From NCBI RefSeq assembly GCF_026151205.1, contig NC_087081.1:4707246-4771245 (forward strand): DNA of 64,000 nt. The letters are read 5' to 3'. A model generated the notes under the pieces. That model saw nothing but the letters and a program-made list of their open reading frames with translations. It was not told where the DNA came from and made no database searches. A program made the position numbers and the translations under genes. This document shows positions 22,983 through 35,800 of the stretch, one piece after another; position 1 is the stretch's first letter; every line of letters begins with the position of its first letter. Origin of the DNA: Bolinopsis microptera. Its lineage: Eukaryota > Ctenophora > Tentaculata > Lobata > Bolinopsidae.

Positions 22983-23967
22983 TTCATGCAACTACCATTA
23001 GTTTTTATCGTTTAACAACAGCTGGAGAGTAGATATCTGCTGGAGAGTTAAGATCTGCTATAGTAATGTAGCTTTTCTAAAGCTTTGCTACAAAAGCTGC
23101 TTTTGTAACAAAGCTTATTTATGAGCTGGTCGACCCAAGCATGGCACCCAAGCATGACACAATATTATGTTATATTCCGACCCACCATAGTAAACCATAG
23201 TAAAGATTGGGAGCTTCCAGAATTTTCGTTTCAGGAAGACTTCACTTCATTATAAAAACACGCGTGTTTTTACGCCAATTTTTAACACCGTGACTTCATT
23301 TTAGTTTAAATACGACTCAAAGCCTTCCCAGCCGACATTATAAATTTTGTATATTTCCATCATCGCACACTACACTTCAAAACATAGCTTTGTTCTTCTC
23401 AAATAACCGGTACAATTCATTTGACACACAATGGCAAACTCATTTTCTCTGATTTTTAAGTCAAAAATTCCAAGAATCCACCAGATGGTTACAACCCCTG
23501 TGGTTTTAGGAATGCGACGAACAATTGTTACTTGTACCAAAATGTAGCGACTTCTTCGCTTCCACTGTAATATGCACAGCCCTACATTTACTGTACAAAT
23601 ACATCCTTAATAAGGCTTCTTTTCCCAAGTAAGATGCGAGCGAAAAACGTTTATCGAAACAAATTGATTCTGATCACTACCTTTCCTTTGATACCTTTGA
23701 TCTGCTTCGTCGAAACTCGACAGGCCATCAGAGTTGCAGACCACCTGCACCCCAGAGAGCAGATGCCTCTCGATCGTTACGCCAGTCCAGTATAGAATTG
23801 TAGTTCTGTGATGTGAAGCCCCACATTGGCGGTTTATCCGGCAAGGAAAGCATGAACGCCGTCATATCATGCTTGAAGCCATCATGCTTGGAGACTGCAC
23901 GTATATGTGCCAAGGTATACAGTTCCAGATCATTATTCTGATCATTAAACCGGCAAGGTTTGTCGGT

Positions 23968-24242
23968 TGAACCAGTACCGGTTACCAGGTGAACCAGTAC
24001 CGGTTACCAGGTGAACCAGTACCGGTTACCGGGTGAACCAGTACCGGTTACCAGGTGAAGCAGTACCGGTTACCAGGTGAACCAGTACCGGTTACCGGGT
24101 GAACCAGTACCGGTTACCAGGTGAATCAGTACCGGTTACCAGGTGAACCAGTACCGGTTACCAGGTGAACCAGTACCGGTTACCAGGTGAACCAGTACCG
24201 GTTACCAGGTGAACCAGTACCGGTTACCGGGTGAACCAGTAC
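23968..24242. repeat. 22-bp minisatellite, about 12 copies
   Basis: The unit is TGAACCAGTACCGGTTACCA plus GG, with only scattered A/G and C/G differences (for example ACCGGG for ACCAGG). Each unit contains a near-palindrome around ACCGGT. Confidence 0.95.
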
Positions 24243-25085
<843 letters not shown>

Positions 25086-28000
25086 GATGTGACAGTTAAA
25101 ACCCACTAACTCCCCCTCCACTTCAGTAACACAACTGTACAACTTCACTGTTAAGTCATTGTTCTCTGAAATTAGTACAGACTCCCTGCCAGTAGCAACC
25201 CGTCACTAAAGACAGGGAACAGTGCACATAACCCGTCAATGTCATGAGTCACGCCGTGTGTCAAACACAGCTTTCTTAAGAGAAGATGTAGTTATTATTT
25301 AAGTATATAATCTAATGAGAGACAAATGTGAGCACACAAATAGGTTCAGACTTGAAACAGATCCTGAAACATGAGATGGCACCCCACCGCTAGTAACACT
25401 GCTTCAAATCAGGGTGCGGTGTTTAATAATGAGGAAGAGAGAAAGGCTGCACAGTTAAATCACCCTGTATGGAGGTGTGCAGAGCAGCAGGAACTGTGCA
25501 CTGGATACTAGCGTGCTGCAGAGATATGTGCAGCAATCTCATTATAATCACCAAACAATGTGTTATTACACGAGTAATTACTAGGAGTTATAGGAGTTAC
25601 GTGACACGGTCATTATCTAGATTTATTGAGTTATTAACGATGATATTAAGGTGCCACCCAATTTCAGACATTGCATCAGCGGATACTGAACAGTAAGCAA
25701 AAGAAGCCACCTCATTTGGGCGGCAAAACGAAAGATTTCCCCCCGGAAGCGTACATGATACCCGGAAACTATCAGGTTCGTGATTTTTAATTTTTGTGTG
25801 ATAAATGTGTCTAAAAATACTCTAAATATGTTGTATCTGCGATGAAATCGCTTGGTGGAACGGCTGGGTAAATCTTGTAAAAGGTCGTAATGATTAGGTA
25901 AACGTTCTTTTCTGGTATTATGACGTAATAATTCGCACTTTTACAAAAGTAGAGATAGGTTATCAAGTCGTAAATTCCTCTCTTATCAATTCGATGCCAG
26001 CAAATGTCCATTAGATACATTTCACTGTCAAACAGTTTCGCGCCATAATTTATCAAAGCATGGTGAACACATTTCAATTTCTTACTTCATGGTTAAGAAG
26101 TTTATTGTAAATTCGCTCTTTTTAATTAGGCAATTAGATTGAGTTAGTTAGATCTCAGAGCATCTGTATATCGTACAGGATTATTGTGTGGTATCAACTA
26201 TAAAGTGGTTTAAGAAGCAGAGTATTTATAAGGTTTTCTGATAGGAACAGTTGCTCAATCATGTAGCTAAAACCATTATATCACCAAGTCTGCAAAACTG
26301 TATAAATCAGCTGCAGCAAGAAACTAGATAATGTTTAAACTATAGATGTACCATGATGCAATGACCTTGTCATACTCCAAACATAGACACTCATTCGCCC
26401 GATTTCTCACACACTAATATTAATCTTCCATATTAATCTTAATCTTCCAGATTAACTATGCACTGCTAGATTACGAAATACTTAAACAAAACTAAATACT
26501 TAACCATAAACTATTTTCGCAATCTTCCCATTTTCGCAATCTTCCCATTTTGGCAGTGTTGCAACCCTCTTGACTGCCCCATTAATAAGCACACCGTTGC
26601 TTGTACTTAAATGCCATAGACTGCACACAAGGCTAGCCGCGTGCCTGCAGTACACCCGCCAGCAGTATATACACTAAATAGGACTGTGATTTAATCCAGG
26701 TATATTAAGAAGAATCTCTCTTTGTTAGAAATGGATTATATAACATAGCCTTGTACTACCTCCGCAAGATGTACACACTGGTATAAACACCGCCCAGTGA
26801 CATGCCAATAGTTAATCTAGCTCACAAGACCTCCAGACAAGGGCATTGGACCAGTTACAGGCCAGTATTATTCGTAACATTTCCGCCCTGATGACGTAAC
26901 AGGAGTGTCCTAATGCAGACGTCCATATACGGGAAACTCTGCGCGCGGCGGCTTCATTGCGCATTGTTGTGTGCTTTGTGAAATTTGTGTCTGGACGACT
27001 ATTCAAGTTGAACAAGTCAGCAGTAAATATGGCGCGCACGTACAAACTTTCAACCCACGTGGGTTGGAATAATGGCCTGGACTTATGAGATGTTTGCATT
27101 TCTAATTTTAGATTTCACGACATTACACGAAAATTCAGCCTCGCACGAGATTCTTGAAATATGGGTAAAACTTCAAAGAGGGGTGACTTGACGTTACAGT
27201 GTTACACACGACCAGCAGACAGGAGGTTTGCTGGTGGTGCTCCTGAAGTTTATTAACTGCGGGGATCTTATCAGCTGTGCCGAGTATTTAAACTGTGTGC
27301 TCTAATCATGCAACTATGTAGATCTAATGTTAATCACAGTATCAAATGTCGAGATCAGCGCTGCTCTTACCTATTCTAAATAACATTTTAACTACCAAGG
27401 ATAGTCGGGCACTCCCAAGTTAAAGTTGCAAAGCTTGTTTTAACTTAAGTCAGAGCCCTAGCCTGGCTCTAAACTAAACCCTAATGTTAGAAGCGTGCCT
27501 GATCACTGGAGTAATGTCCGGGTTGGCTTTAGTAAGCAAACTTTGTTTAGAATTAGGTAGAAATTAAAGCGCTGAGTCGCTAAAATTGATGTCTACGAAA
27601 ACTGAATTTAAACTACAAAAACATAGCCAGTTTCGCTCAATAAATCTAACAAATTGGGGAAATCGCAACAAAAGATAAAGCGGTTACAATCCACTAACAA
27701 TATGAAAGCAGCAAGAACACAGTTGATCGTTACATGATAGGGTTGACCACACAAGCAGTTTCAAGGTTATGTGGCTCAGTGTCTCCTTGGGGTTAATCAA
27801 CATACGCTTAAGATATGCAGTTTTGAGACAGTGAGATATGTGCCATATCTTGTATTATGAATTCTACTGAGTCCAGAAATGCTGTCATCTTCCTAAGAGA
27901 GGCCTTCTGATATTGTAAATCATAATAACGAAGTTGTTAGGTAAATCTTTCTAATTAATTGCTCTTCTCTTCATATATATATTCGTTACTTCAGAATTAA

Positions 28001-28247
28001 CTGTTAAACCAGTTTCGTGGGGAATAAGTTAGAGTAATTTTGACAACATTCCTCTACTCAAGAATTGCCAAAAAGCAATTGTCAAGAATGTCGGTGACGT
28101 CACTTTGATAATTTGTCACTGAAGCACTTAAGCGAAAACTTCAGATAGCGAAACCAATTAACTCTTTCAACCTGATTTAGTGATTTGCTCAGAAAATCAT
28201 ACTTTTGTACGCTTGTCATCTGACGAGTACTGTTCATAATAGGAATG

Positions 28248-28965
28248 AAACAATTTTCTCGACTTTGAGAATACTAGAATAAATTCGTATCTTGATATTT
28301 AAAACATCGGATTAAGACAATGTTTTTTCAATATGAAATTTCCTGAAATATAACCTGACATCTAACTTTAACTAAAACCCCCATCTCGACAATACTGGAA
28401 AAGTAAATTTCCTATCTCAACATTGTCCTGGCCATCAACCACCTTGTATTGTCTTTTGCTTACACGTATGTACGCACAATGCTGTATAACAGTAACGGAG
28501 TTGTAATGGTTAACAGTAGCATTAACCCCACAATCCACATCCATATACGATGTCGAACTACGTTATATCCTGCCGTAAATATCTTGATACGCAGGATTTA
28601 ATCCATCGTGCTCGTCATTTCTCGGTAACTTGAGTCTTGACAGCCTGATCACCAATATCTTTCCCCTTAAAAGAAATATTATCCCTCTGGTTAATTCGAG
28701 ACTGCTCTTGTAGATTTAAATAACATAGTTTGATAGTTTTACTCGACATATATATCATATTTTATTGATCTAAGGTGTAGCATTGCCAGATCCCAGTTCA
28801 ATTTGTGACGGAGTTTTATATTAACAGGAAACGATGTAACAGAATCAATATATTTCAATGTTGCCATGGGGTGGCAAGTCCCCATGCATCGTGGCCCAAT
28901 AGTTTCATTGCGTCATATATAAAACAATTTTCTCGACTTTGAGAATACTGGAACAAAATCGTATC
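28248..28965. repeat. Direct repeat pair of about 44 bp, 674 bp apart
   Basis: AAACAATTTTCTCGACTTTG and the following GAGAATACT, then TCGTATC, occur at 28,248-28,291 and again at 28,922-28,965 with a few differences. They could be remnants of one dispersed repeat or ends of an old element. Confidence 0.75.
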
Positions 28966-29175
28966 CCTCTTGTGGATTTAATAAAACTAATGACATAGTT
29001 TTATTCAGCGAATACGATGTCAACAGTTTCGTGTGTATCTTGAAAAGTAGCGGTACGATTCGTTAACCTTTTCTCAGCTTATACTCTTTTGGTTATAAAC
29101 GGAGTTGTTCCAAGTTTGAAGTTTGGCTTTTCTGTCCTTCTGGTTTCATCAGCGAAGTTCCTATTCAAATAAAGG

Positions 29176-29195
29176 CCCCCCCCCCCCCCCCCCCC
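29176..29195. repeat. 20-C homopolymer
   Basis: Uninterrupted cytosines between AAAGG and AATAAAG. Confidence 0.95.
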
Positions 29196-30042
29196 AATAA
29201 AGTAACCTGTCAGGTTAAAATTCGACATAGTTAACGGTTTTTAAATTATAATTTTGAAAATCACCGCTGTCGTGATTAATTTGAAGTTTGGCCCTTTATC
29301 GTGTTAAAAAAGACATGTTTGGATGTTTTTTCTCTTGGTAAGAGCGGAAAAGATTTGGTGCCAAGACCCAGAATAGATTACCATGACCTGATCAATATGC
29401 ACTCGAAAAATTTGACTCATGACCAGGATCATAGATAAAATGGTTTTCTTATTCTATCCTGAGTCCTGAAATTGAGGGATATTTGAAACATTGGTATTTG
29501 GCACGTTGCCAAGAGATACTTTAATGTAAAATGGAATGTATCTGTCCATAATTTTCCGAGAAATTCATCTGAATTTACGTGAAACTAAAGTAGGTATGTT
29601 TGTTCTTGATTATATGTAAGCAGATGTAAAAAGGCGTGTTCCTTTGGAATGCCACATTTATAACCATCGCTGATATTTTAATCTATCATTTATCAAATCG
29701 TTATGACTTTAAATTAATTCCGGAAACGTTGCAGTATTTTTAAGAGATATTTTTGAAACTCTGTTTTTAAGTTTCTCGATGATTTGAAGACAGCAGCAAA
29801 TAATGACCCTTTATCGTAGCTATTGTGAATGATTTTTCCTCCGCAAAGTAAGTTTTTAATTTTTCTCTGGATCCAAGTAGGTTCTATTCGGGCTTGGGTA
29901 CTGTGAAGAATTTTAGATAGGTCTGGGCGTGGAGTCAGTTTTGATAACCATTTATTGATAGATAAATTAGCCAATATACATACGATAAAGTTAGGCCGTG
30001 ACTACTTGTCACTCGTGTATAAATGGTTTTTGTGTTCAATCG

Positions 30043-30126
30043 ATAAACATGAAACTAAGACCCTAGCTAGACGGTACGTGACGTGTATAAACATGAAACT
30101 AAGACCCTAGCTAGACGGTACGTGAC
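30043..30126. repeat. 44-bp tandem duplication
   Basis: ATAAACATGAAACTAAGACC through GGTACGTGACG is present twice with a 44-bp period and almost no differences. Confidence 0.9.
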
Positions 30127-30278
30127 GCATCACGACAATGGACAGAATTATTTGGGTCGTTACCAAGAGATCCTTTGTGGTGTAAATCCAGACGGATGAG
30201 TCTATCGTTAAACTGACAGATACATATCTATATCTGATACACTACATCCTGTGAAGTACCTAAATCGTGCAATGGACC

Positions 30279-30560
30279 GCGACAATTGACCCCCTATGTA
30301 GTTACACTGGAGTCAATTGTCGCGAAATCTAAGGTTTAGTACGACAATTAACCCCCCTACAATTGACCCCTGACGATTGACCCCTGACGATTGACCCCCT
30401 ATGGGTCAATTGTCGCGAAATCTAAGGATTAGTACGACAATTGACCCCCCCGACAATTGATGTAATTACACAAAGGTCAATTGATCGGGTTAGGGTTAGG
30501 GTCAGGGTCAGGGTCAGGGTTTATTGTATTAAATTATATTGTCGGGGGGTCAATTGTCGC
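30279..30560. repeat. Palindrome-rich repeat with a TTAGGG-like core
   Basis: The motif CGACAATTGACCCC and its complement GGGGTCAATTGTCG recur in both orientations, including at the two outer ends. This gives the structure of a fold-back or MITE-like element. A shared block GCGAAATCTAAGG(T/A)TTAGTACG occurs twice. At 30,487-30,521 lies a (GGGTTA)2(GGGTCA)3GGG tract similar to the animal telomere repeat. Confidence 0.75.
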
Positions 30561-32829
30561 CCACCCTGTAGGTGTGCTCTTTTTGCGACAAATTCAAAGA
30601 TTGCCTCCTAACCTTGTTGTTGTGTTTTGCTCCGGAACGATACTATCGCTTTAAAATCAGTACGTGAATAAAATGTCACAAATATGGACTATGTGAATCT
30701 CAAGAACGCTGGTATATTAAGTAAAAATAAATTTAAACTTAAAACCTTAAAATAATAAAGTTCATTGTCCGGACCTACACATTTGATTAGGATAAACAAT
30801 TTTTTGCGCTTAAATAAAGTGTATTTCTTTCAAGAGGCGCTTGAAACAAATCTACAGAGGAATTGAGTTTTACTACAGACAATATCCTCAAAAGATTTGT
30901 TGCCTTAAGCAATTCCTATAAAAATATCTGATTTCCTCAGCAATTCTTACTTGTAAAGTCAAATTAGTTAAGCAATCTGGTGGAACTTTTGTCTTTAATA
31001 CCGGATAGTCGGCAATATTATAAACTCGTTCCAGATATCATCTGGACCGACCTAGATAGAGATAGATAGATAGTCGGAAATATTGACGATATTGAGTATT
31101 TAAATTCTGCAGGCTGCACAGCAAATCCTTCTTTTACCTCCCTCCGTATTTATTGTAACGGTGTTCTTTAACCTTTTTATCTGTTTGAAGTACTCGCTCG
31201 CACACAATTTGATTACGTCTCAATTAAAACCACATGATTCATAAACACACTTTGGAACACTCACTTTTACACACAAACTTATAAACACGCACACTCACAC
31301 TCAAACATACACACACACATATTCTCAGCTGTGTGACAACACCATACAATACACTCAGTAGCAGGCACTAGGAAACGCATTACTAATTAAAACACGCATC
31401 ACGCTCACGGACCAATCATTGCACTGCATTACTTGCACGTGACCCGGAATCTACCAATCAGATCACGCCAAAGCGCCCACGTGCTGTGTTTTCTTGTGCT
31501 AACCAGTCAAGCCTGTGCACACAATTTTCAAGCTAGTACATAAAGTGTTTGTCTGTATTTTCGTGCAGTTTTCTAGCTCTAATTCCTAGGTAATGTCACA
31601 GATTAACTCATCCTCTCTGCGTTCGCTAACGTTGTTTCTAGTTGGTCGTTTAAGGGGCGGGGAAGGGGGGTTAAACGATAACGTTTGTTTTGACTCGTGA
31701 CATTTGGTAAACAATGTGGGCAGGAAGTTAGAGAGGGAGAAGAAGGGACCAGTGTGTTCACTCCTCCCGTGAGAAAGATTCGCCCCACCTGGCACATTGC
31801 CAGGACCTTGCAAGCTGCACAGCTGTTTAAATATCACATACGTTTTGTTGCCCTCTTATTAATAAATGTACAGCCTTTTTGCCTTTTATTTGTGTTGACG
31901 CGAAGTTGACTTTCTGGTAGGGTCGACATTTTTCAAGCTCAATTCGCCCAATTTTCAATATCGTTGTAATAATTTGTATCTCAACATTGTCAATATTGGA
32001 CGAAAACTTCTGCCCTTTTTGATATGTTCCCTTAGGAAAAAGATGCCAATATTGCTTGACTATATATTATTTCACGTATTTTATCGAGGCATTAGTTAGT
32101 TTATACTTTATTGCGTTGAACTAAATCCTTGTGATAATTGTTCAGAAAGATATATAGATGGGTTTGACGCAGATCCTTTTAGTTTTAAGAATTTATTTAA
32201 TGTTCCCTGCGACGCCCACTAAGGGTGATATATCAATACTATCAGGTGATAAGTAACACAGTATATATCAGCCTCTCTTGGCCACATCACGTGACATCAC
32301 CGCTTTGATCACGTGACAGGCACATTAGCACACGGTACACACAAATTATACACAGTACACAGTATTAGTTGAGTGTGTAGCGACAGTCGCCAGCTGTTAG
32401 CCGCTCTAGTGAGAGAGTAAGAGTGGGAGAGAGTGAGAGAGAGAGCTGTATTGAAACCGTTCTTTGAGATGTCTCTTGACACACACGCACGTACTTTCCA
32501 TCTTAAACCTAGTTACTTCATGATATGCACTGCTTGTGTGCTATGTCGGTGTTTCGTGTGATACTTCGCTTTGTAGTTACACATTGTAGTTATTACTGTT
32601 GGTAGTACAGGTGTACACTTTCATTACTACAGTTCGCAGTAGTTCCACGTGTATATTGTTTATCTCTGTCACAAATTGAGTTGTTTTTTCTGCAGGAGTA
32701 ATAGAGTCAGCGATTGTTTATAATTATTGTTTATAACACTCGATAATATGTTTATAACCCTCAAGTAGCTTGATAATCTGTTTATAAACCTGCATTTGTT
32801 GTGATTTTAACCTTTTGTTTCACTTTTAG
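30561..32829. other. Non-coding region upstream of the glutamine-rich gene
   Basis: CA-rich simple sequence lies at about 31,255-31,320. GC content rises around 31,580-31,900 and 32,280-32,460. No coding exon is firmly supported, although a transcription start for the downstream gene is likely here. Frames near 31,600-31,900 have no domain support. Confidence 0.45.
32286..32320. promoter_or_regulatory. Pair of TCACGTGAC E-box palindromes
   Basis: ATCACGTGACA and ATCACGTGACA lie about 25 bp apart, some 510 bp upstream of the first recognised exon of the glutamine-rich gene. TCACGTGA is the binding site of bHLH-Zip factors of the MiT/USF type. The pairing and position suggest a promoter element. 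This is inferred from sequence only. Confidence 0.4.
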
Positions 32830-35800
32830 AGGGGATACTACGTCCAGCAACAGGCAGACGCAGCTGGTCAACAACAACAGCAACAACAACAACACTACCA
32901 ACACCAAATTCCTGGTGAGTTTTCATCTTTAATTTATCTGCATTATTAATTAGTATTATTAATTAGTACTATTAATTAGTATTATTAATTAGTTTGTAAC
33001 ATTAGCTACGCGTGATAAGCTACTAATGACTTAATGAGTTTGTTGTATAATTACGCTTGAATTTATAAGTGAACTCGCATTAATAAGTGTACGTGTGTAT
33101 ACTGTATAGTATTAGTGGTTAGTTTTACGTTAATTAATCAAAATAAAGTTCATTGCTTAGTTGATTTTCCTGAATTAATTATTTTCAATACTTCTTAAGA
33201 CTGAGTTTTACTTGAGTAGGGGGTATTAAAATAATAATACAAATTATGGGCTGATATTGAAATTGCAATCCAAATTACAAAGAAATGTGATATCATCCTC
33301 CTCCTCAGTATGACAGTCTAATTATCTAAAATGTGAACTAATTACAAATGTGGCGATTATATAATTACTTAATTAGTTGTACTACGAGAGTTAATAAGGT
33401 GTGTGGAGAGAGAGAAGGAGAGATCTTGTTATGTAGTTAGATTGGTTGTGCTCTAAGCAGTATAGTTTTACCTGTCCTTTACGCACTTCACTTAATAACC
33501 AATTAGTATTGTTCTGTCTGAAGGTACTGTAATGTAGCTTTCTTTAGATTTTACTGATGTATTTTAATGTTTCCCGGTCCTGGCTTCTTCAAACTGAACT
33601 AATTTTATGAGTTTTCAGACTTGTACTTGGCTCTCTGACTTAGTCATCTTACTAAGTTCTCTTACTTTACATTCTCTAACTTGGTTCCCTAACTTGGCTC
33701 TCTTCAGGATATTACGGACCAGGGATTCCCAACCAGCCGAGTCATCATCTGCCCAACAACCAACAATCCCAGCTCCTCAACAATCACCTTCCTGGCCAAC
33801 AAGCTCCCCACCTCAACAACCAGCCTCACCTCAATATACCTAACGGCGCGCGTCCTCACCCTGCCCAAAACCAACATCCAGCTCAGAACCAACATCCAGT
33901 GCAAAACCAACATCCAACACAGAATCAACATCCAGTGCAGAACCAACACCCGGGACAGAATCAGAGACAGCATCCCCAACAGAACAACACCAACCAACAA
34001 CACCTGAACAATAATCACCACCAGTTGACGAACAGCCACCACCAAAACGGAGGACAACAACACCTGCAGAACGGACAACATTTACAGAACGGCCAGGCCC
34101 ACTTGAACGGACAACATCTGCCGAATAATAACCATCTGAACAACCAAACTGTGACGTCACAACACCAGATCAACAACTTACAACTTCAGGTGAATTACTT
34201 TACATGTTGTTTTTTTTACTTTGTGATTTTCCACGAGTTTCATAGTTTCTTAGCTCGACATCTGAGTAATCATATTCTGATTAATGCCCAAATTTCACTG
34301 CCAATTATTTTTATAGAAAGTTTGAAACTCTTGTAGATTTATCTGATATAAATTGGTTAATGGATGAACTGCTTCCCTCAATATTTTGATATGTAACCCA
34401 ATTTTGCAGTTTCTTTCAATTCCTCCAAGCCCATCCAACATATCATACGTCAAGTTGTTCACATTAAAGTTCCGATAAAAAGGCTAGACTTATCACTAAT
34501 TAATAATTTGTTTGTTAGTCCCTTATTAATCATTTGTCAACTAGTCCCACGATTACAGGTGCACAATGTAAAGATGCAGCCTCAAGTTATGTCACAGTTA
34601 CCCGAATCAGCGGCCCCTGTTTCTGCCCCTGAACATCAAGATATCAAACCGAAGGTTAGTTAGCTGTTACCTGTTACCAGGTTACTTGGTTACCAGGTTA
34701 CTTGGTTACCTGGTTACCTGTTACTTGGTTACGTAACTCTCACATATTGGTTGGACACGTCATATTGTGTGATGACACCCCTTGACCTCTAGATTTTTAA
34801 AAGTTTCGTACGTGGTAATATTTTGCCGTTTTAAAGATATTTCTGAATGATAAATTTCTAAATAATTCATCAGATTTCCGTGGAAATGTAATAGTATTGT
34901 TTAAATGAACTTACAAAATTAATTTAATTTTAATCGGCTGATTTCTCACTTCTCAGAACAAGAACAAGCGATCTCCGTCTCCCAATAAATCTCTCGAAAA
35001 TGCCTCCAAGAAACCAAACTATGGCATCGATGTAAGTTACATTAACCAAATGCATACACTTTTAGATAGATAATTTGTGTAATCTAATTTGCATATTTTA
35101 TGCGCTATTACTTTTAAACCTAAAACCTTAAAAAAGGCCTTCTTTATCGATGACTTAACATATAACAGGATTTTAACGGAGAGGACGTAGACGCAATAAT
35201 CAGCTCACTGCTGGACGAGAGTCAGGACATAACAGAACTCTGTCTGTTTGACGATGCCACTGAATGGGGGGACCACAAGAACACCTCAGGAGAGGAGACA
35301 AAACCTCAACCTCAACCAGTTGAGAAGAATGTTGAACCCTCCCCGCTCAGCAAGGTGCCACCCCCAAACGTGACCATCTCCACTACGAACATGAGTACGG
35401 GACTCCAGAAAGGCCCCTTACCCCCGACCCCTTCTAACCCTATCAACGGACAGACCCCTCCTAAATCCCTGCCTGTCAGTCAGACCCCTAACGTACAGAT
35501 CACACAGCCGAGTGTCCAGCTAACACAGCAGACCCCTCTGCAGATGTCCCAACCTCCCAGTGTTCAGTTGGTTCAGCCTTCTAAACAGATGGGCCAACCT
35601 GCCATGCAGATGTCCCAGCCAAACATGCAGATGTCCCAGCCAAACATGCAAATGTCTCAGCCCAACATGCAGATGGCTCAATCAAACAAGCCTATGGGTC
35701 AGCCCAACAAACAGATGGTTCAGCCTAACAAGCAGATGGTTCAGCCGAGCATGCACCAGTTCAACCAGGCAAATGTTCAGATTTCTGCAGCTCGATCGTC

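Larger units (their letters stand above)
21367..23967. other. Non-coding stretch with short tandem repeats
   Basis: Apart from the candidate exon at 22,380 and the two small tandem arrays listed separately, no coding signal is supportable. A GAGCCC-TTTC-GGGCTC hairpin lies at about 22,864-22,880. The minus-strand frame at 23,728-23,913 resembles no family I know. Confidence 0.4.

Noticed and set aside
26812-27099. Minus-strand 95-codon frame in a CpG-rich block
   Set aside because: No known domain, splice signal or conserved motif; CpG-rich DNA has few stops by chance.
33704-34160. Two overlapping minus-strand frames of 106 and 125 codons
   Set aside because: Both are antisense shadows of the Asn/Gln/His-rich exon of the plus-strand gene.
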